A stretch of 64,000 bases of DNA from NCBI GenBank assembly GCA_004802705.1, contig SGPL01000061.1, forward strand, positions 28,944 through 92,943, written 5' to 3'. Each line of letters starts with the position of its first letter. Positions within the stretch are counted from its first letter, which is position 1. A program made the position numbers and the translations under genes. Shown one piece after another: positions 1 through 11,274 of this stretch. Below the pieces are notes generated by a model. It ran no database searches, had not been told where the DNA came from, and worked only from the letters and a program-made list of their open reading frames with translations. This DNA comes from Bondarzewia mesenterica. Taxonomy: Eukaryota; Basidiomycota; Agaricomycetes; Russulales; Bondarzewiaceae.

Positions 1-1523
1 CTGATTGTCAATATTCGTGCAGGTACGTCGCATTGCTTTGAGCTCAAACACAACCCCTTTATCGCAGGACAGGTAATGGTGGGGACGGCTGCGTTGCTTT
101 TCATCGAGAAAAGTTCGTGCCCTACGGACCTCCATCTGGCGGAAACGGCGGTCGCGGGGGAGACGTATATATTCTTCCAACACCCCATTTAACCACTCTT
201 TCTTCCGTCAGCAAGCGGATCCGCGGCGAAGCCGGAGGCAATGGGCAGGGGACCTGGATGAACGGCAAGAATGGTGCACCACTAGTGATCAAGGTCCCCC
301 TTGGGACGGTCGTGCGCGAACTCGCCCGTGACGACCCACGGAGAGCAAAAGATGAGTGGGAGTCAGAAGCGGAAGGCTACGAAGGATTGGATAGGGAGGA
401 GAGGAGAAAGAAGTGGCGAGAGCGGAGATGGATGCATTATCCCTTGTATGAGGATGATAACGTGGAACGATCGGCGTTCAAGGAGTCCGAGCGAGACCTG
501 CTCAAGGCAGAGCGGGAGATGCGGATCATGCGGAGGCAGAGAGACCTGCAACCTCTCCAACTTGATTTTGACAAGATGCAAGGCTCAGAGTTGCCACTGG
601 ATGCTCCTCTTGGTCAGGGCCGACATGAGTATCTTGGACAGCTCGTGGCGTCGGGCGGAGTGGGCGGCTACGGTAACCCTCATTTCCTTTCGACAACAAA
701 TCGCTCGCCTAAATTTGCAACGCGTGGTTACGATGGCGAGCGCGTGACGCTCGAGCTCGAGCTCAAGCTCCTGGCTGACGTTGGGCTCGTGGGCATGCCG
801 AATGCGGGGAAGAGCACGCTGTTGCGGGCGCTGACAGGTGGACGGGCAAAGAGTGAAGTCGCCAGTTACGCGTTCACAACGCTGAACCCCGTGGTTGGCG
901 TTGTGCGGGTCGCGGAGGATGGGTCGTTCGTGGGCGGTGGACAGCAGATGGTGCATGATGAGACCTGGGTGGAGGAAAAGCGCGAGCTTGAGCTCATGGA
1001 GAGCGGTGCGTATGCGGATGCACGGACTAGGAACCAAGTCAAGCTAGATGAAGAGGATGCCGATGACTTTGGGATGGTCGAAACTTTTCGCTTTACGATC
1101 GCAGACAATCCTGGACTCATCTCTCAGGCTTCGGAAAACGTTGGCCTCGGACATTCTTTCCTGCGGTCTATGGAGCGTTCCCTTGCTCTGGTCTATGTCG
1201 TCGATTTCTCAAACCCAGCGCCCTGGGACGAGGTTCGAGTCCTTCGCGACGAGTTGGAGAAGTACAAGCCTGGCATGAGTAAGCAAGCTCGAATGGTCAT
1301 CGCTAACAAAGCCGATTTGCTAGGTGGTTCAGGAGATGCGAAAGAGGTTGAACTCGCATGGCAGAAGCTAAATTATCTAGAGGAATTTGTGCAGCGGGAG
1401 ATGAGCCATGATGGGCGGACTCTGGAGGTTGTGCCGACTTCTGGCAAGTACAGTCAAAACTTGAAAAAGGTGGTTCGGTCNATGCAAAGCTATGTCGAGG
1501 AGGCNAGGATCAGCTCCTCGTGA
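1..1523 (+). CDS. MTG2: Mitochondrial Obg-family GTPase (MTG2-like), 5' end outside window
   Basis: Obg/CgtA-type GTPase, in fungi a mitochondrial factor for assembly of the large mitoribosomal subunit. Exon 1-22 ends in LIVNIRA. An intron at 23-72 (GTACGT...ACAG, phase 1) leads to exon 73-1523, so the junction reads RAGNGGDGCVAFHREKF, the conserved Obg-fold start. The gene begins left of the window; the GTG at 117 is an internal valine codon. The Obg glycine-rich fold is followed by the G domain: G1 GMPNAGKST, G2 in FTTLNP, G3 DNPGLI, G4 NKADL, G5 near TSGK. Two charged insertions lengthen it: about 75 residues inside the Obg fold (roughly 360-590) and about 45 between G2 and G3 (roughly 910-1075). 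No OCT or TGS domain follows; the protein ends RISSS. Two N bases fall in the last 20 codons without breaking the frame. Confidence 0.9.
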
Positions 1524-2464
1524 AATATGTAAGCCTTGCCACCTCCATATTGGCTCGTGGTGTTTATTGTTCTCTGCATTCAGCACAGCGTCGACAAATA
1601 TTTTCCTTGTCACGTAGCACCCATCATTATTGCATATTGTACCATATCCATTTTTCGACACGAATGCGCTATCTTGANAAATACGTGGGTCATGCGAACG
1701 TCCCTTTTCATGGCTTTNGGGGTGGTGAAGGGTATTGAATACCTTCTACAAAAGTATGCGTGGGAATGGCTGGGACACGTTCTTCAACCGTCATCCAGCT
1801 TCCAGAACAGGAGCTTGTCCTTATCGTTGCGGCCACAGGCGGCCACCCGTCGTGCATAGCTTGGGAATCGCTCACTCTAGTCGGTTTCCAACGCCTTGGT
1901 ATGATTTTTCTCATGCNTATAACCCATACTCATGCCGTGCTCGATTCTCAGATTGGCGCGTTGAGGTCAGAACTTGTGGTGACTGTCCAANCTGCTGAGA
2001 GCCGAAACCATGTCGAGGATCAAATTTCAAAACTGAACTTCTGACTGTAGCGGTGCCTATCTTCCAAATATTANCCCCACGGAGCTCGTATGACGCTGCT
2101 AACCTAATAGCGCCCCTTTCAGCCTTTCCTTGGGATGCACGTGTGCCCTTCTCGTCCAATGAGAACGCGTTGTTATGGTCGTATGCGAAATAATGGACAT
2201 CAGGGCTGAGTATCGCCGTGTGGGATCGCACGTTTTGTGTGCACACGAGCACTCCTTAGCATGGCCCCTGCAATCCCCTCATTTCATTTTCTCTCGTGCT
2301 CCTTCCCGACTTGACTAGATTCATCTGAACTCGGTCTTAAGTCTCGCATCCTATCATGTCCCNAGCCCATCTCCCTTTCCCCCTTCACTCTCTTCACCTG
2401 GTCCCTGTCCTGTTGCCATCTTCTGCCTGCTAGCAAACATCTCCAGCAACTCGCCCAGTCAACT
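1524..2464. other. Intergenic region, 3' of MTG2 and 5' of the bHLH gene
   Basis: No coding segment recognised on either strand. The last 180 bases before the bHLH start (about 2285-2464) are strongly pyrimidine-rich on the plus strand, with runs such as CCCTTTCCCCC. This is typical of fungal core promoters near the transcription start. Several N bases are present. Confidence 0.5.
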
Positions 2465-3751
2465 ATGGACCGCTCTACGAAGAACGTCATACCCTATGCT
2501 GGGACCTGCAATCCCCCTCGTCGTGTCAAACGATCCCGAACGACAGAATCCGAGAGACCGCCGTCCATTCTCCCCGCNGCCGTACCCGCCAGAAGTCCGT
2601 CAGCAGCAGAGATGCTAGGGGGTGCTGACGAAGAACCAGAGGCACCTGCCGCAGCTCACCCAAAGCGCCGTGGCCGCAGGCCGTCCACTTTATCGCGCGC
2701 CGCTCGCGAGTCGATTCGCAGGCAAAACCATTCGAGGATCGAGAAGGCTAGACGGACGAAGATTAACGACATGCTCGCTACCCTACGCGAGCTCGTTCAA
2801 GCTGGTATCAGACAAGGAGACGTAGCTGAGGACGACGACGAAGACGAGGATGACGACGAGGATGAGTATTTGGAGGGGAAGAAGAAGCGGAGAGAGAAAA
2901 GGCAGGATNGGAAGGAGAAGGAGTTCAAGTTGGAGGTGCTGGAGAAGACCGTTGCATATGTCAAGGGGCTCAAGGAAAAGGTCAGGCTTCTCGAGGAGAC
3001 GCNTTGCGCTAAGTGCACCACGCGGGCAGATAACTTTCCACAACNCCAACCGAGTCGGAAGAGGAAGCGCGTCGAGGAGGACGAGGATGAAGACGAGTCT
3101 ATCCAAGACATCGAGGTCGATCTGTCTTCGCGTTCACTCGCCGACAAAGTCAGCTTGGATCGCGGCGAGGATTATCAGTATGAGAAGGGAGCTAAACCNC
3201 TGAGGGGATCGAAATACACGTTTTGTCTATCAACTCCACCTNTCCCACCCTCNACTCATACGACCCGTCTGCCTTCCATCTCCTCATGGCTCTCCGCATC
3301 CGGCTCCGACCCGTCTTCCTTATCATCCGACGTTCAACGCCCTTCTCAGCTCCCCACGCCGCCNACATCGACTGTCATTCAACCGATCGCCAGTCCGCAG
3401 ATCCCACCGACGCTCACGCTGGACCTTCCGCCTCCAAGCGCCCTTGCCCAGTCTTTCATTACCGCCGCACGGGCGCGGTCAAANCTCGACGCGGCNANTT
3501 TNTTGNCAGTCAGAAGNCCGCGCTCATCGCCGTGGACACCAGAAGACGAATCTGCCGCGTCGTTGTTGNTGCAGATCAAGTCATTAACGTCNCCGACGGN
3601 GGCGAGGGTAGCCGGCGCGCCGNTTCTGCGCGCGGCTGACAGGTACGTGGAGTTGGATGAGGGGAGGGAGTATCGTGTACAGACCCCGGCTTCGTTGTTG
3701 GGGATGAAGGTAGCGAGGCCCCATGGATCTGGAGACGACAAGAGGCGGTAG
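2465..3751 (+). CDS. bHLH transcription factor with a long acidic loop
   Basis: Single-exon gene of 428 codons. The basic region and helix 1 lie around residues 85-115 (NHSRIEKARRTKINDML) and carry the H, E and R pattern of E-box (CACGTG-type) binders. Helix 2 is near residues 155-180 (LEVLEKTVAYVKGLKEKVRL). The loop between them is unusually long, about 40 residues, and almost wholly acidic and then basic (DDDEDEDDDEDEY, then KKKRREKRQD). After the bHLH comes a nuclear-signal-like PSRKRKRVEEDED and a Ser/Pro-rich tail with several N bases, so tail residues are uncertain. Long loops occur in fungal Pho4/Nuc-1- and Ino-type bHLH proteins, but I cannot assign an orthologue. The start is the first ATG after the pyrimidine-rich promoter. 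Confidence 0.8.
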   Translation: MDRSTKNVIPYAGTCNPPRRVKRSRTTESERPPSILPXAVPARSPSAAEMLGGADEEPEAPAAAHPKRRGRRPSTLSRAARESIRRQNHSRIEKARRTKINDMLATLRELVQAGIRQGDVAEDDDEDEDDDEDEYLEGKKKRREKRQDXKEKEFKLEVLEKTVAYVKGLKEKVRLLEETXCAKCTTRADNFPQXQPSRKRKRVEEDEDEDESIQDIEVDLSSRSLADKVSLDRGEDYQYEKGAKXLRGSKYTFCLSTPPXPPXTHTTRLPSISSWLSASGSDPSSLSSDVQRPSQLPTPXTSTVIQPIASPQIPPTLTLDLPPPSALAQSFITAARARSXLDAXXXLXVRXPRSSPWTPEDESAASLLXQIKSLTXPTXARVAGAPXLRAADRYVELDEGREYRVQTPASLLGMKVARPHGSGDDKRR

Positions 3752-5547
3752 GAAAACTGGACTGATGNGTTTGCATGTTCGATCTTGGCTATACAGGCTG
3801 CGACNGCCAATGGTTGTTCNTCTCATNGCATAGACGTGTTATGGTTTTGGTCCTCTCCCTTAGGCTTGTATGTACCATCAAANACCATTTGTTCCTGTGA
3901 TGATANTATACTAGTGAGCGACGACGTTGATGTGTATCTTTTCGTGACACCAGATTTAAAATGTACAGCTATCTCATGNAACTGTTGAAGCAATAAANTT
4001 GTCAACACGCTCAACAACTTACCTACTATGCTGTCTTGACTGAGCCCTAGTNCTCTCCAGCGACTGAGGCAGTGGGAAGTAGCAGGTCTCGCGCGCCCAA
4101 AACAAATTGCAAAGCGCAAGATATGTNTCCGATAGGCCCAGTCAAACTGGCTTGATTCGCCGCNGGCAATGGAGCTGCAACTNTTCCAGTCGATGCNTCA
4201 GCGGCAACATAGCGAGCACGCACCATTACCCGTCACTTTAAAGTACACGCAGATTCTCCTGGTTTCGACGATGCCCCTCGGTAAAGGAAGCGCACTCCGC
4301 ACAGATGCCGCATCTGACATCAGCCAGGAACTGCGACATATGTTGGCAGGCACTCGGACCAAGTGAATGCTATTGGACACGATGATGGCTTTGAGGCCTC
4401 GAGGTTTCTGCATGGTTGAAGGTAAAGTGCGGATCTGTGTCACTATTTCGTCAGAAAAAGACGGAAAAAACCCGGTGCTTCATTGGACTTGACGGTAACT
4501 CGTGGAGTCAGAAAAAAGGGAAGCCAATTGAAGATGCTGGAGTTGGCAGATGCATGTCGCTATCATCAGCTATCATCCACTACCACTGACTTACTCACAG
4601 TACATGCTTCAGTCAGGCAATCGGTGGCAATCGTGAGCTTAATTGCCGCCAAGGCTAATACAAGCTTTTTGATGCTTCTGGGCACGATGCAGGTGTACAA
4701 GTTCCCCCTGAGAATACTTTATCGATGAGTCTCTGCGTGGAGGATATTTTACAATTTCCGACCTTTGAGGGGGGTGGGGAATTAACTACATGTCGCGGAT
4801 GTTTATCCAGGAGTTTGGACCCTTAAGAATGCGAGCGCACCTTCGATTTCCCGACCTCGAGAGGAGTGGAATTAGTAAGAGGACCGGAATACAAGAAGGC
4901 GTCCCCGAGGCCTGAAGTAGACCATGGAACAGTGAGCCTTCTCAACTTACGGTTTCTAAAATGGCGCGGAGCAGCACCAAGCAGGAAGCACGAGGAATTA
5001 TACAGGTCCCCGATAACGCCGCTGAGTGTTCTTTAATCTCAATACAGTGGATCGTCTTTCGGTTTTGGGAAGAAGAAGTATCATTGTCAGGGTCTCCAAT
5101 GGCACGATTGCACCCGTGACACCAACAAACGGTGAGCACTGTTTACTTGGGATCAGTACTGCTAACATTCCAGATAACGGACTTAAGTAGTAGGATCTTG
5201 CCTTCAAATCTGTTGAAACCCGAGGATGAGTTGAATAACCGACGCCGCTGTGCGCCCAATAACTGTCAGCAATAGTTTTCGAGATATTTGAGTTGAAAAA
5301 GGGCAGGTCAAAACTAAGGTTTGGTGAGCCAATCAAAAGCCAATCAGTCACAGCTGATGACATAAAAAAAGCTATATGATATGAAGAGGTTCCTGGGGTC
5401 CCTCATCCATACTGCATTGGATATGACCAGCTCGGTCGACGAGCGGCCCAATCCACTATCCTCCTTTCCCCACCGTTGTTGTCGCTGCCAACATCAAACG
5501 ACGAATTTGGAGTTTGGATCAGATATTTTTGGTGGTAAAGCCTCCAC
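3752..5547. other. Long intergenic region before the Zn2Cys6 gene
   Basis: About 1.8 kb between two transcription-factor genes. Only short, low-quality reading frames occur on either strand and none shows a recognisable domain or a spliceable chain of exons. Fungal regulators often have long upstream regions, so this may hold the control elements of the Zn2Cys6 gene; no specific site could be identified. Confidence 0.4.
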
Positions 5548-8500
5548 ATGGACGACAACACACCGTCTGAAGACGGCACGAACACTCTAGCGCCAGCCAC
5601 CCCGCAACTTCAGTCTTCGACCAATCCCAAGTTTTCTAGCGGCTCGTCTGTATTTACGTTTTGTCTCCCAATTTAATTCTAACTTGTTTCATATTCTCCT
5701 CACGAAGACACATCCGTTCTCGAATTACGGTGGTTTGTGCGGAGGTGAGTTTCTATATTTTACTTCAAGAGCTGTGTCGGCTCACTATCCTGCAGTGCAA
5801 GCGCTTGAAGCTCAAATGCGATAGAAGAAACCCTTGCGGTTCGTGTCTGAAGCGCGACACCGTTCATAGATGTCAATACTCGGCGGCTGCAGCAGAAAAA
5901 ATGTGCGTGGCCTTTCTCTGTTTTTGCCTCCGTTGTGGGTGGATTATGAACGGGACGTGCCGACTACAAGCATTGGGCTGTCACTATGGTTGTTTTCCAA
6001 TGAGCCTCTCCGCTACCGCGGCCTCCTCTCATCGCGCTGAGTGTTATGGCTATCTATGCCTTACGCGTGCGAGGTCCATAATTGACGGCTTGTTCTCGTC
6101 GGTTTTTTGACGGACATCATTACCGAGCTATCTCACTCCTATAGGAATTGACAGGCGTTTTGGGTACCTCGCGGATCTTAGGTCACAGCCTTTCCATCCG
6201 CGATTTTCTCGCAATGACCTGCGTACTACTATCCATTTCATTGTACTATGTACTCATGAGGCCTTTTCGATTTTACAGAGATGTACAATCGCTGCACAAT
6301 CGTCTACAGCTCGTCGAATCACAGATGGCGCAAATTATAGCAGGCGGACTGCGACTGACGCAGTCCGCTCCTGTCAATTGCCCATCCGATAGCCTGCCAT
6401 TCCCTCACAACGACCGCGCAATCCTTGCTACCGGCAACTCAGGATCTTCTATCACCATTTCTCTTGACGAAGTCGCCGCTTTATGGTTGGAGCACATCGA
6501 CCTGCCTCAGGCGGTGTTCCCGGACACCCCTTTTCCCTCGTCGTCCCACATGCAGTTAGAGCCGGCAGGCGTTGCAAATGATCAACCTCCGCCGGCAGCA
6601 CTGCTCCCTCCTCTCAACCTATATTATCCACCATCAAGCTCTAAACCATGCGTCTCGCCTGCTCTAGTTGCTCTTTTGCCTTCTGCTCAGTCGACACGAT
6701 CTCGGATTGCTACTGCCATCGCGGAGACTATGCGCATGCATCCCTGCTTCAATATGAAGCATTTTCGGTCCCGGTTGGATGCGATGTTTGCTTGGGCGAA
6801 AGAGAACGAGGCTCAACCACTGTCGATCTCGGGCCCTAGCAGCAGCGCGAATGACAAGGCGGAGCTCGCGCGGTCAATATTCTTCGGCAAGCCACTCTCG
6901 CCGTCCTCTGCATCTTCGTTACCGAAGCCCCCTCCCACGTTGTCGTTCTTCGCTTCTGCGACAGCAGCGTATGCGTTAGGGGTCTTGGCATGCAAGGAGA
7001 ACGAGGCTGTCAGCGACGCCGAGATGTCTAAGAGTGCGGCGAAACCTTCTCGGACCGAGGACGGACGGCCTGCAACTGTCCCTTCGAGATCGGCTGCATG
7101 GCAAAAGTGCACTCCTGGTGGGCTATTCGCGCTCTCGCAGCAAGCCTTGTCGGTGTTCGAGATGTCGCAAACTTACGATCTGGATTCTTTGGTGGCAATG
7201 ATCTTGCATATCCTGTTCCTCTTGCACGGTGGAAAGTCTAGGATATCGCATCTCGTGTTTCCCTTGGTGGGCAAGATGGTTAATATCGCGTTCATGATGG
7301 GACTAGCCACGGACCCGGATGAGTTCACAGGCAAGTACAGCCTATTTGATGCGGAGATGCGGAGGCGGGTTTGGTGGGATGTTGTCTTCTATGATGTGTA
7401 AGTTCCTACTTCCTTTATGTCTTCCAATCTGCTTTTTGCACAGGGCTGACCGATTTGCGAAGATTCGTCGCGGATTGTACGGGGCATTCGCCTCTTATCC
7501 AGGATAACACCTACACGACCAAGATGCCTGCGGATGTCGATGAGGAGCAGTTCACACCTGCGTCGATTTCCCTGCCCGTACCCGTTCCCCGAGGCGCCGG
7601 CGGGGATCCGAGCGAGGTAGGCTTCGGATATTTCATTCAGAAGTGCCGGTACGTGCCACATTCCCTTCGGATGATTCGATTCATAGGACGAGTTGGTGGC
7701 CTTTCCTCCAGGCTGGCGCAATTGGTGAAGAATGTGAAAAAACGGCAATTCAAGGATCCGCTCCGGGAAGATGCTTCGCTGGAGTCATCACTGCAGCAAG
7801 CCGAGGAATTCGAGAGCGAAGTCAAGAAATGGCTGTCTGACCTTCCGCGAGTGTATCGTCTGGACTTGGATCTTGACAGTGCCAGTGATCCCTCTCTTCC
7901 TTCGTCCACCGCACGGCCTATTTTTGTCTCTCCCAGCTTGCGGGCTCAGCGATGCGAGTTGGCCATCCTCGCCAACCGTCTCGTCCTCAAGGTCTCCCTT
8001 CCGTTCCTCAAGTCTTGCGCTGATCCTGCATCCGAGATTTGTCCCAGACGAATCGTGTCAAGCATCATCGATGCCTCACATACTATTATTCAGGCCGCTC
8101 GCGTGCTGCATGATACATGGAAGCAGATGCGGCCCGCTGCATTTGCCTTCTACTCTTTTGGTAGGACGCTGTTTGACGCGTCGGTCATGGCAGCGTGCGC
8201 GGTCATCTCCCATCCCACGGGCGTATCGTCAGGTGTCGCATTGTCCGACGTGGACGTCGCGCTGGAGATCATGAAGGATCCGAAGGTGGCTACAGGCGCG
8301 ACGAAGGATGGTGATTCGGAAAAATGCAGCGAAGCGGTTAAGGTCCTAGAAATGCTGAAGACCAAGGCAGATGGCGTACGCCGAGGCGATCCGATGGCGT
8401 CGATGGGTCCTGCGTATCTCGCAGGCATGAAGAGGAAGCGTTCGGAGGTGGAAGATGGTCAACTGGAAACCAGCTTTGATCTGCCTTACGTCGGTGCGGG

Positions 8501-9593
8501 AGTGACATGCTCGACGCGACCAGCAGGGGAGGTTGATGGCTATGGTGGAAGAGCATCGACCAGTTCGGGGCGTTCAAAACATACATCTTCTTCTCGATCG
8601 AAATATGAGACCGACAGGGAGACTGGGTTTACTCTGGCGGATGCGCTGCCAATCCCGTCTACGCCTCTGATGCTGGGTTCGGACGATCAAGAAGAGTTGA
8701 AGCCACAAATCCCCATCCGTGGTCGGCCTCGGCAGGAGTCGACGCGGCAACGCGGTTCAACTTCCGGAAGGAAGCACGCCCGCATGCCCCCTGTGTCTCT
8801 GCACCTACCTGTTCAGGTCGCATCTCTCACACCGGAGCCGCTGCCATACCGCCCTTCGCAGGACGTGTCTATCACCGACGTACCGTCGCAGAGTTCGCTC
8901 AAATATATTGTTCCATTCGGTGCGGCGGTGGAGGACCAAGGGATGAACACGCACGAGTCGTCTTCCCGATTGTTCGCCGCCGCGGAGTCGTCCGTTGGAG
9001 TCTCGTATGCACAGCACTCGAGACCCGACTCTCCAAATCCCACTAGCATGTACGCGACGTACCCCAGTAACGAAATTATTGCCGGTATGCGAGGGTCATC
9101 GTCACAAAATGGCTCGGTCTACGGTGGTCTTGGTTTAGCTGCCCCCTCGCCTCAACCAACGCCTTCATTCCCCTCAGCGACACTTCCAACACACAGCGCC
9201 TCGCCGTATGACACCGTGCATCCAGAATACTACAGCATTTCGGGCTTTGGGCCCTCCACTACCTCTGCCTCGATCGGGTACGATAGGTCCGACCCGCCGA
9301 TGATGGGGCTTGGGATGAGCGATTCACGGCCGGGGACGGCGACGGCTTCCACACCGGTGACGTCGATGGCTGATAGCCCATCCTACGCGATCAATGCCGG
9401 CGGAGGAGGTGGAGGAGGAATGGCGTTGACGTTTGCCTCGCAGCTGAGCAAGCCCCCGAACGGCGTCAGCGACCCGTCAGCGCCGTTCCAAGACACGCGG
9501 AACAGCATGCAGCCGTGGCCGTCAGAGAATGGCGGCATCGGTGGGCCCGTGGCGAACGTGGGGGATGCGTGGCCTGGGTACAGATACTATTGA
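5548..9593 (+). CDS. Zn2Cys6 fungal transcription factor with fungal_trans domain
   Basis: Six exons: 5548-5645, 5708-5744, 5796-5902, 6279-7397, 7463-7648, 7712-9593; total 3429 nt, 1142 residues, frame closed throughout. The zinc cluster is created by splicing: exon 2 ends VVCAE and exon 3 begins CKRLKLKCDRRNPCGSC, giving C-x2-C-x6-C-x5-C-x2-C-x8-C. Right after it exon 4 encodes a short coiled coil (VQSLHNRLQLVESQM), the usual dimerisation element. The fungal_trans middle homology region spans exons 4-6 (RRRVWWDVVFYDV, ADCTGHSPLIQDNTY, FIQKCR-LAQLVKNVKKR). The intron at 7649-7711 is 63 nt and free of stops, so an unspliced reading adds 21 spurious residues. The C-terminal 450 residues are Ser/Pro/Gly-rich and disordered. 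Exon 1 is the least certain. The target pathway cannot be read from sequence. Confidence 0.85.
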
Positions 9594-10150
9594 TGGTCAC
9601 GGTCACGCCCTCCCCGCGTCTTGGGCCACGCGCACCCACATAGATCCTTTTTTTTTTATTACTGTTCGCACACGCGGATTCCCAATTGTCTCCATGTACA
9701 CCCTATCGTCTTGTTGGTCCCATCCTGTTTTTCTTGGCCTCCTGTGTTGCCTTTCTTCCTCGTCCGCATCCATCACTCGTATTGGCATTTTTCTCTTCTA
9801 TTTAAAGATATATTAGGATATTGTACACTACCTTATGCTGCCCCAACAGGTTTTTACTTTACGACCACTGCATTCTATCTCAATTGGGCCGGATCCATGT
9901 ATTTCTCTTGCCTTTGCTATTCTATCCCGGATCCATTGAGACATGTCCGAGCTTCTTGCAGTTTTGGCATGCTTACCGGGCACCATCTGTCCAGCGTGGA
10001 CAGACAACACGGGTCAAGTTTTTCGACACGTCACCTCCTGTCACCTCTTCAAGAACGTTTGATAGTAATAGTACAGAAACTCAGCGCGCCTGCGATCGTT
10101 AGTGCAGTACTATTATATTGATACATCACAAAAGCCTAAGAGTGACTCTA
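9594..10150. terminator. Convergent 3' regions of the Zn2Cys6 and SEC11 genes
   Basis: About 560 bp between the stop codons of two converging genes. It holds a T-run (around 9649-9658) and AT-rich stretches (TATTTAAAGATATATTAGGA near 9800) fit for 3'-end formation on the plus strand. No coding segment recognised. Confidence 0.4.
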
Positions 10151-11045
10151 TCATTCGCGTTGTATAAGCGCAAGCAGTCCCAGTCCTCCAAGGAACGCGT
10201 ATTTCAACTGTGGGAAATCATTCTGTGGCGAATGAGAAATCGATGTCAGTTCACTCGTCTCTATGCTGAGCGAGAACCTGTCAGCTTACCATGGCAATAG
10301 TCACGTATCCCACGTATGGGAGAAACCTTTCAGAGGTTGAGCACGAGTGCAATTGATCGTGGACAAAAGACTGGCTCACCCGCTGACTTTCCCTACGATA
10401 TGCTCCCTCTCGAGCCAGTCCATGCCTTTGTAGAGCTCGATATCGTCGAGATAGTTGTTGTCGCCCTTTGTCAGGAGCAACTGATCGTCCGGCGTGGGCT
10501 CCCTTCGCACACTAGTGACAGCATCAGTCAGAGTACATCAAATTTAGGCGGCGTGAAATACTGCGCTATAGAGAGACAGGTTGAGAAATATACACACCCT
10601 TCTACTTTCACCCCAACTTCGTGCGTCTCCAGGACCCGATGCACGATCGGGATGTCCAGTCCAGGTATCTTGTACACCGTGATGTCGCCAGTCTTGTATC
10701 GTGTAAGCGGAGGATTTGTGAGGAAGAGGAGGTCACCGCGGTAGAATGCTGGCTCCATTGAACCACTGCCGATATCCGCACAAAAGTATGATTCCGGCGG
10801 GAGTATTGATGTAAGAAACTGACGTACCTCAGGACGACGACGATCGGCGCTTCAGTGTTGGTAAATAGACCAAGACCTTTCCAGATCATGAGTCCAGACG
10901 CGATGACAGACGCGAAGTTCAGCACTTGTAGAAGAACCTGCATACCAAGGCATCTGAATAAGGTGCGCCAACGAACCTGAGGTACAGAACGACTCACATG
11001 GCGTATTCCCAGTTTGCGTATTGTTTTAATCGCGTCACCTAGCAT
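10151..11045 (-). CDS. SEC11: Signal peptidase complex catalytic subunit SEC11
   Basis: Catalytic subunit of the ER signal peptidase, which removes signal peptides from secretory proteins. Six exons on the minus strand: 10998-11045, 10828-10937, 10598-10765, 10380-10511, 10290-10326, 10151-10222; total 567 nt, 188 residues, the family's usual length. An N-terminal membrane anchor ([20 protein letters not shown]) precedes the catalytic box [12 protein letters not shown] (Ser55). IPIVHRVLE holds His95, in place of the bacterial lysine, and TKGDNN holds the third catalytic residue (about Asp125). A second hydrophobic segment follows near the C-terminus (YVGYVTIAM, then GGLGLLALI). All junctions are GT-AG with matching phase. 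EMC2, another ER membrane factor, lies 230 bp upstream on the same strand. Confidence 0.93.
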
Positions 11046-11274
11046 CCTGACTGACCGACTGGAAGGTGGATGTGGGCAGCAGGAAGGTTGGTGATGAGTT
11101 GGGGAAACCGTTGAGTGGGGCAAGTTTCTCAAGACGCGGACCAGCCACGTAGTGCTAATGTCACCAAATCATACTTTAAGGTTAGGTCTTAGAGCAATAG
11201 TTCAAACTAAATTACGATGTTACATGCAGCAAGAATTCCACAAGAAATAGAGAGAAGAAGGATATCATTCTGTT

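Noticed and set aside
117..119. Possible start codon of the Obg GTPase
   Set aside because: The codon is GTG and conserved Obg sequence (GNGGDGCVAFHREK) lies upstream in frame, so this is an internal valine.
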